Source of the DNA: Planctomycetaceae bacterium
GTDB lineage: Bacteria > Planctomycetota > Phycisphaerae > Phycisphaerales > SM1A02
Length of the DNA: 7,204 nt
Assembly (NCBI GenBank): GCA_027488265.1
Contig: JAIYCA010000081.1
Span: 1 to 7,204, forward strand
Direction of reading: 5' to 3'
Below the pieces are notes generated by a model, which saw only the letters and a program-made list of their open reading frames with translations, was not told where the DNA came from and did not search any database. Of the stretch, positions 1-6,192 are shown piece by piece (the first letter of the stretch is position 1; each line of letters starts with the position of its first letter). A program made the position numbers and the translations under genes.

Positions 1-112
1 AGCGACCAGCGAGTAAGTCTGGGCTCATCATGCCAGACTGACGGCCGCCGGCCAAGCTCTAAAACTCGACCAACGCAGGCTGCGCGCGATGCACCATCGT
101 GAAGCCTTTAGC

Positions 113-195
113 CCGTGCCTCGTGTCGATGTTTTGCACGCGTTCCTCAGTCCGTGCCTGACGTCCGTACCTCGCGTCCAGAGTTCGCATGCGTTC
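113..195. repeat. Degenerate direct repeat, two 32-bp copies
   Basis: Two 32-bp segments, 113-144 and 164-195, align without gaps at 24 of 32 positions. Both begin CCGT[G/A]CCTCG and end GCGTTC. They lie 51 bp apart in a stretch with no convincing gene. A third, partial copy of the CCGTGCCT start lies between them at 151-158. The cause is unknown: this may be old tandem duplication or decayed sequence. Confidence 0.4.
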
Positions 196-232
196 GTTGC
201 ATCCATGCATGGCGCCGATGGAACGCTCTCGC

Positions 233-292
233 GCCCTTGGCTCCGCTCTGATGCCCTTGGCTCCGCTCTGATGCCCTTAGCTCCGCTCTGAC
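233..292. repeat. 20-bp tandem repeat, three copies
   Basis: Three head-to-tail 20-bp units lie at 233-252, 253-272 and 273-292. The unit is GCCCTTGGCTCCGCTCTGAT. Copies 1 and 2 are identical, and copy 3 differs by G to A in the CTTGG part and T to C at the last base. The array lies about 290 bp upstream of the predicted sdhC promoter. The period is not a multiple of three, so it does not suit a coding repeat. Its role is unknown; slippage duplication is the simplest origin. Confidence 0.85.
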
Positions 293-301
293 GCCACGTC
301 T

Positions 302-360
302 GCTCGAACACTTCATGCGCCGCGAACGCCAATCACACGGCTGGAACAACATGTTCGAGC
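302..360. repeat. 9-bp perfect inverted repeat with 41-bp spacer
   Basis: GCTCGAACA at 302-310 is the exact reverse complement of TGTTCGAGC at 352-360. The right arm also sits in a smaller local hairpin, GAACA-aca-TGTTC at 344-356. The two pairings exclude each other, so an RNA through here could switch between a long and a short stem. There is no gene around it, so a double regulator site and chance are both possible. Confidence 0.4.
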
Positions 361-375
361 GCGACGGCTGATCCC

Positions 376-388
376 GACCGTCACGGTC
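376..388. promoter_or_regulatory. 13-bp palindrome, possible operator
   Basis: GACCGTCACGGTC is a perfect dyad with 6-bp arms around one central base. It lies in the long untranslated stretch about 200 bp upstream of the predicted sdhC -10 box. Compact dyads of this size are typical of dimeric regulator sites, but I recognise no specific factor, and a single copy is weak evidence. A second dyad, ATCGGA-8 nt-TCCGAT, lies at 448-467. Confidence 0.25.
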
Positions 389-560
389 CGCTTTCTCGTC
401 GGCCGCGAAATCAGAGTTCGGCTTTCGGTCCACTCAACGCGGGAAGGATCGGACAGGAACTTCCGATAGAACGTCCGAGGGGAAAGCACCGACCAAGCCC
501 CACCGCTCCATTCATGAACACGTTGTGCACTCGCGCGCGGTTGCGTTTGCCAAAGCACTG

Positions 561-589
561 TCCGTTTTCAGCGAAAGAATCCTTATACT
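561..589 (+). promoter_or_regulatory. Predicted sigma-70-type promoter of sdhC
   Basis: A near-consensus -10 box, TATACT, lies at 584-589 in an otherwise GC-rich region. The best-placed -35 hexamer, 17 bp upstream, is TCCGTT at 561-566, a poor match to TTGACA. Transcription would begin near 596 and leave a leader of about 100 nt before the sdhC start. The leader can form a small hairpin, GGTTCG-8 nt-CGAACC, at 610-629. The call rests mainly on the -10 box and its position. Confidence 0.4.
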
Positions 590-682
590 CCTCGATTCAC
601 CGCGTCTCTGGTTCGGACTTCGACGAACCCTCTCGACCGGGACGCCCGTGCCAAAGCCGTCTGCCTGAAGTCGGCACCATCC

Positions 683-686
683 GGAG
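683..686 (+). promoter_or_regulatory. Ribosome binding site that fixes the TTG start of sdhC
   Basis: GGAG lies 8 nt before the TTG at 695. This standard spacing supports TTG as the real start. It gives a protein with a hydrophilic tail ahead of the conserved RRLHSLSG segment. Confidence 0.6.
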
Positions 687-694
687 ATCAAGCC

Positions 695-1588
695 TTGTCG
701 ACCGATTCGACTTCTGCCGCTCACACCACCGCCGCGTCGCACGAAAGTTTTCTCGAGCGACACTATCACCTGCTCCGACGCTTGCACTCTCTGAGCGGGG
801 TCTTCCCAATCGGGCTCTTCCTGATCCCCCACCTCACGACGAACTCGTCCATTGTGTGGGGTGACTTCTTCAACGCGAAGAAGTACGCCGACTATGCGTC
901 GACGGGCCCATCGGGCGCCGGCATCGCGACCTTCCAGCACGAAGTCGACTTCATCCACAACCTGCCTGCGTTGATCTTCATTGAGATCTTCGTGCTGTGG
1001 CTACCAATCGCGTATCACGCCATCTTGGGTGTGTACTTCGCGCGATCAGGAAAGTCGAACACCCAGCGCTACTCCTACCAAGGCAACTGGCGCTACAGCG
1101 CGCAGCGCATCTCGGGGTACATCGGCGTCCTCTTCATCTTCATGCATATCTCGAGTTTGCGTTGGGGATGGACATACGGCGGCATCATGCCAACGTTTGA
1201 CCCGCACGCCGCCGCAAGCACGACTGCGATCCATATGCAGGGCGGCATCTTCCCGTACTTCAACGCACTCTTCTACGCGGTGTCCGTCTCCGCCCTCATC
1301 TTCCACTTCGCGAATGGCCTTTGGACCGCCGCGATCACGTGGGGCCTCACCATCAGCCGGCAAGCACAGGAGCGCTGGGGTTACGTGTGCGCCGTCATCG
1401 GTATCTCCCTCTGGGGCGCAGGACTCACCGCGGTCGCAGGCTTCACCAATCTCGACGTGAAGAAGGCAGAACAGGTCGAAGCACAGATCCAAGCGGCAAG
1501 TGCCGACGCGCACTCAAACGTAGACGGCGGAACGGACGCCCCGCGGCGCGTGATCTTTGATCCGAGCATCGGTCAAAGCGGATCGTGA
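695..1588 (+). CDS. sdhC: Succinate dehydrogenase cytochrome b subunit (b558 family membrane anchor)
   Basis: SdhC anchors complex II in the membrane and passes electrons from SdhB through heme b to quinone. The 297-aa product resembles the single-subunit, di-heme anchor of Bacillus subtilis. The segments RRLHSLSG (28-35), LPIAYHAILG (103-112) and FHFANGLW (203-210) are easily aligned. The four histidines matching the B. subtilis heme ligands are present: H46, H108, H151 and H204. Five membrane spans are expected near 33-49, 91-113, 138-155, 187-212 and 229-250. The protein is longer than the roughly 200-aa Bacillus form. It has a 25-residue hydrophilic N-terminus, enlarged loops at about 51-85 and 152-186, and a polar tail of about 47 residues after 250. 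The TTG start is chosen because of the GGAG site 8 nt upstream. sdhA follows on the same strand after 156 bp. The two hemes and the family suggest a menaquinone-type enzyme; this is inference. Confidence 0.93.
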   Translation: MSTDSTSAAHTTAASHESFLERHYHLLRRLHSLSGVFPIGLFLIPHLTTNSSIVWGDFFNAKKYADYASTGPSGAGIATFQHEVDFIHNLPALIFIEIFVLWLPIAYHAILGVYFARSGKSNTQRYSYQGNWRYSAQRISGYIGVLFIFMHISSLRWGWTYGGIMPTFDPHAAASTTAIHMQGGIFPYFNALFYAVSVSALIFHFANGLWTAAITWGLTISRQAQERWGYVCAVIGISLWGAGLTAVAGFTNLDVKKAEQVEAQIQAASADAHSNVDGGTDAPRRVIFDPSIGQSGS

Positions 1589-1744
1589 TTTGAAGCATAC
1601 GTCGAGCGCCAAGATGTTTCCCACAGCGCTCTTCTTCTCGTACGACAGAGTCCTTTCCTCCAACATCCGGCGAGTGCAGTCGTTCCCAATCTGAACGAAT
1701 CTCCCTCGCTCGATTGAACCGCGATAAGAATTCGGATTCCCAAC

Positions 1745-3592
1745 ATGGCAGTACACACCAAGCGTCGCGTGATCGTTGTTGGCGGAGGCCTCGCAGGCCT
1801 CTCCGCAGCCATGCGCATTGCAGAGGCCGGCGTCAGCGTCGATCTCTTCTCCATCGTTCCCGTGAAGCGCTCGCACTCGGTCTGCGCTCAGGGCGGCATC
1901 AACGCCTGCAACGAGATCGCGCGCCAACAGGGTTACTCGGAATACGAGCACTTTGATGAATCGATCTACGGTGGCGACTTCCTCGCGCACCAACCACCGG
2001 TGTACGAAATGGCGCACTGGGCGCCGAAGATCATCGATCTCCTCGACCGTATGGGCGTGCCGTTCAACCGCACACTCGAAGGTCAACGTGACCTGCGACT
2101 CTTCGGCGGCTCGCTGTACAAGCGAACGCACTTCGCGGGCGCCACGACCGGTCAGCAACTCATCTACGCCTTCGATGAGCAGGTCCGTCGCTTCGAGAGC
2201 GAAGGCAAGGTCACCAAGTACGAACACTGGGAGTTCCTGCGCCCGATCCTTGATGCGAACGGCGTCTGCCAAGGAATCGTTGCGCAAGATCTCCGCTCTA
2301 TGACGATTCGCGCCTTCCGCGCTGACGCCGTTGTGATGGCGACCGGCGGCAATGGCCTCGTTTTCGGCAAGAGCACGAACTCGGTCATGTGCACGGGTGG
2401 CGCTGCAAGCCGCTGCTATCAGTTGGGCGCGTGGTACGCGAACGGTGAGTTCATCCAAGTACACCCGACCTCGATCCCGGGCGCCGACAAGCTGCGTCTC
2501 ATGAGCGAGTCAGCGCGCGGTGAGGGCGGCCGCGTTTGGGTCCCTCGCAAAAAGGGCGACAACCGCGATCCGCGGCAGATTCCCGAAGCGGAGCGCTACT
2601 ACTTCCTCGAGGAGCGCTATCCGAAGTACGGCAACATCGTGCCACGCGATATTGCCACGCGCGAGATCTTCGAGATCTGCGTGAAGGATGGCCTCGGCGT
2701 CGGCGGCGGCAACATGGTGTTCCTCGACCTCACCCACCTCGGACGTGAGTACATGGAGCGGAAACTCGGCGGCATCATCGAGATCTACCGAAAGTTCGTC
2801 GGCGAGGATCCAGCTGAAGTCCCGATGAAGATCTTCCCTGGCGTCCACTACTCGATGGGCGGTTTGTGGACCACGTACTCAGCCAAGCCGGATGGCAAGG
2901 GCTTGGTGTACGGTGCACCAAACTCGATGGTCACCAACATCGAGGGCCTTTACGCCTTCGGCGAGGCGAACTACCAGTATCACGGCGCGAACCGCCTCGG
3001 CGCGAACGCTCTGCTCTCGTGCATTTTCGATGGACTTTTCTGCGGCGCTGGCGTGGCCAACTACGCGCGCGACCGCAAGTCGGGCGCTGCGGAAGCGGAC
3101 GCCTCGCTCTTCTCGAACGCGGAGAAACTCGAAGGCGACAAGCAGCAGCGACTCGTCGACTCGAAGGGCACGGAGAATCCGTACGTCATCGCAAAGGAGA
3201 TGGGCGATGAAATGACTGCAGCGAGCACCGTCGTCAAGGACGCGGCTCGTCTGATGCAGGCGCGCGTCAAACTCGCCGAACTCCGCGATCGGTTCAAGCG
3301 CATGTCGCTCTCGGATACGGGGCTCTGGACCAACCAGAATCTTTCGTTCGCGCGCGCAACGCACGACATGCTCATTCTCGCGGAAGCATTGATCGAAGGC
3401 GGCCTCGAGCGCAAGGAATCGCGTGGAAGCCACTTCCGCACCGATTACCCGCAACGCGACGACGCGAACTTCATGAAGACAACCGTCGCGAAGTTCGACC
3501 CTGAAAGCACACGACCGACGATTTCGTTCGAGTCGTACGACCTTCCGCTGGTGCAGCCTCGCGCCCGAACCTACGGCAAGGTCAGCAGCTGA
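1745..3592 (+). CDS. sdhA: Succinate dehydrogenase flavoprotein subunit
   Basis: SdhA oxidises succinate to fumarate on covalently bound FAD at the cytoplasmic face of the membrane and hands electrons to SdhB. The 615-aa product is full length and very close in pattern to B. subtilis SdhA. It has the Rossmann motif VVGGGLAG (11-18) and the flavin-attachment segment RSHSVCAQGGIN with H44 as the expected FAD-linked histidine. The substrate and catalytic residues expected in the family are all present: H240 in QVHPT, R258 in SARGEGG, R301 in VPRDIATRE, H368 in PGVHYSMGG and R417 in GANRLGANA. The ATG at 1745 sits just before the Rossmann strand. No strong ribosome binding site is visible, which is common in planctomycete-like genomes. 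The gene is probably cotranscribed with sdhC, although the 156-bp gap leaves room for a second promoter. A short tandem repeat begins at the stop codon, and a strong hairpin follows about 70 bp later. sdhB is not next to it. Confidence 0.97.
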   Translation: MAVHTKRRVIVVGGGLAGLSAAMRIAEAGVSVDLFSIVPVKRSHSVCAQGGINACNEIARQQGYSEYEHFDESIYGGDFLAHQPPVYEMAHWAPKIIDLLDRMGVPFNRTLEGQRDLRLFGGSLYKRTHFAGATTGQQLIYAFDEQVRRFESEGKVTKYEHWEFLRPILDANGVCQGIVAQDLRSMTIRAFRADAVVMATGGNGLVFGKSTNSVMCTGGAASRCYQLGAWYANGEFIQVHPTSIPGADKLRLMSESARGEGGRVWVPRKKGDNRDPRQIPEAERYYFLEERYPKYGNIVPRDIATREIFEICVKDGLGVGGGNMVFLDLTHLGREYMERKLGGIIEIYRKFVGEDPAEVPMKIFPGVHYSMGGLWTTYSAKPDGKGLVYGAPNSMVTNIEGLYAFGEANYQYHGANRLGANALLSCIFDGLFCGAGVANYARDRKSGAAEADASLFSNAEKLEGDKQQRLVDSKGTENPYVIAKEMGDEMTAASTVVKDAARLMQARVKLAELRDRFKRMSLSDTGLWTNQNLSFARATHDMLILAEALIEGGLERKESRGSHFRTDYPQRDDANFMKTTVAKFDPESTRPTISFESYDLPLVQPRARTYGKVSS

Positions 3593-3626
3593 CGACCCCC
3601 CGCTGACGACCCCGCTGACGACTCTG
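3588..3626. repeat. Three short tandem copies beginning at the sdhA stop codon
   Basis: GCTGACGACCCC occurs at 3588-3599 and again at 3602-3613. It is followed by GCTGACGACTCT at 3614-3625. The TGA of the first copy is the sdhA stop codon, so the array repeats the end of the gene and provides extra TGA triplets downstream. Unit spacing is 14 then 12 bp. Replication slippage is the likely origin. Confidence 0.8.
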
Positions 3627-3661
3627 TCGCGGTTCGCGCAACGGAACGCAAGGAAGACATC

Positions 3662-3695
3662 AACGGCCCAGAGCGCACGCGCGTTCTGGGCCGTT
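3662..3695. terminator. Strong hairpin between convergent genes, probable bidirectional terminator
   Basis: Bases 3662-3676 pair with 3681-3695 to give a 15-bp stem, with one G-U wobble, closed by the 4-nt loop ACGC. The outer 11 bp (AACGGCCCAGA/TCTGGGCCGTT) are perfect and GC-rich. It sits in the 164-bp gap where sdhA and the minus-strand glycosyltransferase gene converge, where a shared terminator is expected. On the plus strand it is followed by only a short T-run (GTTTCC), and the minus side also lacks a long U tract. Function as an intrinsic terminator is therefore likely but not certain. Confidence 0.7.
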
Positions 3696-3756
3696 TCCAT
3701 AGAGATGCTGTTGAACGAAATGGCGCTTCGCTCACCTCGCACATAAACCGAACGTT

Positions 3757-5064
3757 TCAGTTCGCGCCGATGCGATAGACGTTGAAGAGCGACAGACCAG
3801 TCGCAACCGCCGTCATGGCAGCGATTGGCCATATGCGCAGTTGGCGACCCGCAACGGCAGCTGCCGCGGTGAGTGCAAAGAATACCGTCGGCGGCTGCAC
3901 ATAGCGTTCGAAGCACTGACTGTTCGCGGTCTGCGCGACGGTCATGCCGAGAAGCGCGAGAAGCGCGAAGACGCCCATCGCTCGCGACTCCGCGGTCGCG
4001 CTGCGCGCCAACACGCGTAGATACGCACCGATCGCAGCCGCGCCGATGGCCGCGAGCGGAACAAGCAGGACAGAGCGCTCCCACGGCGCGGGGAGTTTCT
4101 CGGCGACCGACCAGAGGACTCCGCCAAATCGAACGTGCACGACATAATTCGATGGAACAGCGCAGAAAACCAGTGCGGCGAGGACCGCAAGTACGAGCAT
4201 GCGTGCCGAAAAGAACTCGCGGAAGTAGCCAGGAATTCCGACAAAAGTCGGCAGCGCCCAGACCGCGATGACCGCCAGCACATACACAGGGGTTACGGGG
4301 TTCGCACCACCGCCGTGGTACTGACGAAAACTCGGGGGAACCAGTCCGCCCCAGAGCCACACGAATGTCACGACCACAGCCACCGCGGGCAGAAGCGCAA
4401 GAGAAGCGGCGATGAGTTCCGTTGCTTTCGGCATGCGGCGTTCGCTGATGGCGCGGGCCACGATCGCTGCACCGACAAACGCCGCGGCATACGCCAAGAT
4501 CTGTCGCACGATCGCTGCGGCCGCCGCACATGCGGCAACAAGCGCTCCCGAGCGGACGGGATATCGCGTTGTGCCTGCAGCGATCGGCATCGCAGCCAGA
4601 AACGCGGCAAGCAACGCAAGCGACGCGAGATTGTCGGTCGTCAGCCAGACGGACGAACTGAGCACATACGGCGATGCGCCGAGGAGGAGGCCTCCGGCGA
4701 CTCCCGCGGCGACGCCTGCCATACGCGCGAGGAGCGCAGCAACGAGCGCGACAAGCGCGACGCCAAACGCTGCATTCAGCAGTGAGAGTGCAAGCCCGTC
4801 ACCGACGATCCGCGCCGCGATCGCCATGATCAGGTGGTAGCCCGGTGTCGTTGCAGACTGATAGTCCGAAAGATTAGGAGTCGGAAGAGCCTCGCTGAAG
4901 GCTCGAATGACCGGAAGGTGGTAATCCTTTTGGTCGTACCACTCGCTGGTCCCTTCAATACCCAAGAGGATCGCAAGTAGTGCGAGTGAAAGATGCACTG
5001 CCCCCGCTCCAACGGCCGCCTTCCATCCTGCGCCCTCGTTCCGATCCACCATCGCACCGCTCAC
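3757..5064 (-). CDS. Polytopic GT-C-type glycosyltransferase, DIE2/ALG10-like features
   Basis: This 435-aa protein is mostly hydrophobic, with about ten likely membrane spans starting at 15-36. The first extracytoplasmic loop carries WYDQKDYH (42-49), whose two aspartates fit the acidic catalytic motif of GT-C glycosyltransferases, then ATTPGYH (71-77). Later come LTTDN (141-145), IVRQI (185-189), WGGLVPPSFRQYH (238-250) and ANSQCFERYVQPP (380-392). The order of a DQ/DE..H motif, TTPG, an internal RQ and a polar motif late in the chain recalls DIE2/ALG10 enzymes, which use lipid-phosphate sugars. That match is from memory and moderate. The likely role is transfer of a sugar from a polyprenyl-phosphate carrier to a glycan or protein outside the membrane; the acceptor is unknown. 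The GTG start at 5064 has AAGGAG 7 nt upstream and overlaps the stop of the UbiA gene as GTGA, so the two are translationally coupled. An in-frame ATG at residue 5 is a weaker choice. Confidence 0.75.
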   Translation of the reverse strand: MSGAMVDRNEGAGWKAAVGAGAVHLSLALLAILLGIEGTSEWYDQKDYHLPVIRAFSEALPTPNLSDYQSATTPGYHLIMAIAARIVGDGLALSLLNAAFGVALVALVAALLARMAGVAAGVAGGLLLGASPYVLSSSVWLTTDNLASLALLAAFLAAMPIAAGTTRYPVRSGALVAACAAAAAIVRQILAYAAAFVGAAIVARAISERRMPKATELIAASLALLPAVAVVVTFVWLWGGLVPPSFRQYHGGGANPVTPVYVLAVIAVWALPTFVGIPGYFREFFSARMLVLAVLAALVFCAVPSNYVVHVRFGGVLWSVAEKLPAPWERSVLLVPLAAIGAAAIGAYLRVLARSATAESRAMGVFALLALLGMTVAQTANSQCFERYVQPPTVFFALTAAAAVAGRQLRIWPIAAMTAVATGLSLFNVYRIGAN

Positions 5065-6017
5065 GCCGCGGCTCCTTGCATCAGGAAGACGCGCTCGAGC
5101 ATGCTTCCAACGGCGGGTGCAAAGAGCACCACTCCAAGCAACGCCACGAAAAGCATGATGGACACGAGGACAACGCGATCGCTGCGAAGCGCTTCGAGCG
5201 GACTATCCGAACTTCCCTCGTTTGCGCGTCGCCAGAAGCGATGAATTGCAACAAGGACGAACGGCGTGAGCAGTGCAAGTCCAGTCGCGCGCGACCCGAA
5301 GAGTGTCCAAGCGTGATCACTCAACGTGTACGAGAGGTACATCGAAACAGTCATCACCGCCGAGATCCCAAGGAGCCACTGCAATTCTTCACGACCGCGA
5401 TAACCCGCAGGTGACTTCCATTGGCTTCCTGCACGTTCTGCACTCACGAGGTCACACATCCGCTTGATGAAGCCGAGATAGAGACAAAGAAAGAAGACGC
5501 ACAGCACAAGCCACACGCTGATGGGGACCGCAATCGCGATCGCGCCCGCTGCAGCGCGAAGGCCAAAGCCCGTGGCGATGGTCGCGACATCCACGAACGC
5601 GACCCGCTTCAGTCCCCCGTTGTAACCAACCTGCAACACCGCGTAGATCGCAATTGCGAGGACAAGCGTCGAAGAAACCGACCCCGCCAAGGCGAAGGCG
5701 AGCGCAATGAGTAGCGCACCAATCGAGATCGCCGACGTTGGCGAGATCCGACCCGCCGCAACAGGCCTCCGGCACTTCACCGGATGTTGGCGATCCTTCT
5801 CCGCGTCCATCGCATCGTTCACGCAGTAGAAGCCGCTCGCCACCAAACAAAATGCCGCGAACGCGAGAGCCGCGGCAATCGCCTTCTCGACGATCGCATC
5901 CGTCGTTTGCGTACGCACCGCATTCGCAGCCCAGAAAATGAACGCGAGCAGGACGAAGCTGTTCTTGGTCCAATCGCCTGGTCGCGCGAGTTTGAGGATG
6001 TCCCTGGGGGCAGCCAT
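5061..6017 (-). CDS. UbiA-family prenyltransferase, decaprenyl-phosphate phosphoribosyltransferase-like
   Basis: The 318-aa product (from ATG 6017) is an integral membrane prenyltransferase with about nine spans. Near the N-terminus it has LARPGDWTKN (10-19). The Mg-pyrophosphate motif NDAMDAEKD (67-75) is followed by HPVKCRRPVAAG (78-89). The second conserved region runs from YNGGLKRVAFVD (132-143) to GFGLRAAAGA (150-159). This RP-x-x-W-x-KN start and the HP-x-K-x-RP-x-AAG block are typical of the branch containing mycobacterial Rv3806c. That enzyme joins phosphoribosyl pyrophosphate to decaprenyl phosphate, the first step towards lipid-linked arabinose. The length is close to Rv3806c. A quinone-forming role (MenA/UbiA proper) is the alternative, tempting beside a quinone reductase, but the motifs fit it less well. 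A GTG at 6068 would add 17 polar residues; the ATG is preferred because it begins just before the conserved block, though neither start has a clear ribosome binding site. The next gene overlaps by 4 bp. Confidence 0.82.
   Translation of the reverse strand: MAAPRDILKLARPGDWTKNSFVLLAFIFWAANAVRTQTTDAIVEKAIAAALAFAAFCLVASGFYCVNDAMDAEKDRQHPVKCRRPVAAGRISPTSAISIGALLIALAFALAGSVSSTLVLAIAIYAVLQVGYNGGLKRVAFVDVATIATGFGLRAAAGAIAIAVPISVWLVLCVFFLCLYLGFIKRMCDLVSAERAGSQWKSPAGYRGREELQWLLGISAVMTVSMYLSYTLSDHAWTLFGSRATGLALLTPFVLVAIHRFWRRANEGSSDSPLEALRSDRVVLVSIMLFVALLGVVLFAPAVGSMLERVFLMQGAAA
5072..5077 (-). promoter_or_regulatory. Ribosome binding site of the glycosyltransferase gene, inside the UbiA coding region
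   Basis: On the minus strand AAGGAG lies 7 nt before the GTG at 5064, within the last codons of the upstream prenyltransferase gene. It decides the GTG start and supports coupled translation through the 4-bp GTGA overlap at 5061-5064. Confidence 0.7.
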
Positions 6018-6192
6018 GGTGCGAATCTTTCGGTGGGTTTCTATCGGCGCTTTCGCAGGCGCGTCCACAGACGCGTAGCGAATCTGGACGAGTTCTCCCG
6101 CGAAAGTTCGGGTCTCTCAGTGCCTTCGATCGATCCCAGGCACCATTCTCTCCACTATCATCCCGATTCGGCCACTTTCGGCCCCCACCACC
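6018..6192. promoter_or_regulatory. Divergent intergenic region between the UbiA gene and sdhB
   Basis: Transcription of both the minus-strand pair and sdhB must start here or within the coding ends, because the genes diverge. A possible plus-strand -10 box, TATCAT, lies at 6156-6161, but no matching -35 hexamer stands at the usual distance. No clear minus-strand promoter is visible. sdhB has no purine-rich site before its ATG (the preceding bases are CCCCCACCACC). The region is assigned by gene layout, not by strong motifs. Confidence 0.35.

Larger units (their letters stand above)
1..694. other. Long non-coding stretch upstream of sdhC
   Basis: I see no credible gene here. The short open frames translate into low-complexity Arg/Ser-rich sequence that tracks the DNA repeats. 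The first hundred bases may include the end or start of a neighbouring gene, but too little is visible to tell. A hairpin with a 7-bp stem (AGTCTGG/CCAGACT) and 10-nt loop lies at 16-39 and could close an upstream unit. It lacks a T-run. The rest holds the listed repeats, dyads and the sdhC promoter and leader. Confidence 0.6.

Noticed and set aside
1..31. Possible start of a divergent minus-strand gene (ATG ATG at 31-26, open to the left edge)
   Set aside because: Only ten codons are visible, and there is no ribosome binding site. It cannot be told from chance without the sequence to the left.
108..433. Overlapping minus-strand open frames upstream of sdhC
   Set aside because: Their translations follow the DNA repeats (repeated ERSQG-like strings), they overlap each other in different frames, and they show no ribosome binding site or known motif.
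1514..2464. Minus-strand open frame of 316 codons opposite the sdhC end and the start of sdhA
   Set aside because: It is fully antisense to a conserved gene, and its composition looks like a mirror of the sdhA codons.
3749..3764. Small hairpin CGAAC-6 nt-GTTCG over the glycosyltransferase stop codon as a terminator
   Set aside because: The stem is only 5 bp and includes the stop codon in its loop. The 15-bp hairpin at 3662-3695 is a much better candidate.
2879..4531. Minus-strand open frame of 550 codons spanning the sdhA end and the glycosyltransferase gene
   Set aside because: It runs through the intergenic hairpin and antisense to sdhA, and overlaps the glycosyltransferase in a different frame. 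Its Arg- and Ser-rich, Cys-rich translation shows no domain.
3593..6192. The inverted gene pair as a transposon or genomic island
   Set aside because: I see no transposase, integrase, terminal inverted repeats or target-site duplication at its edges, and base composition looks similar to the flanking genes.
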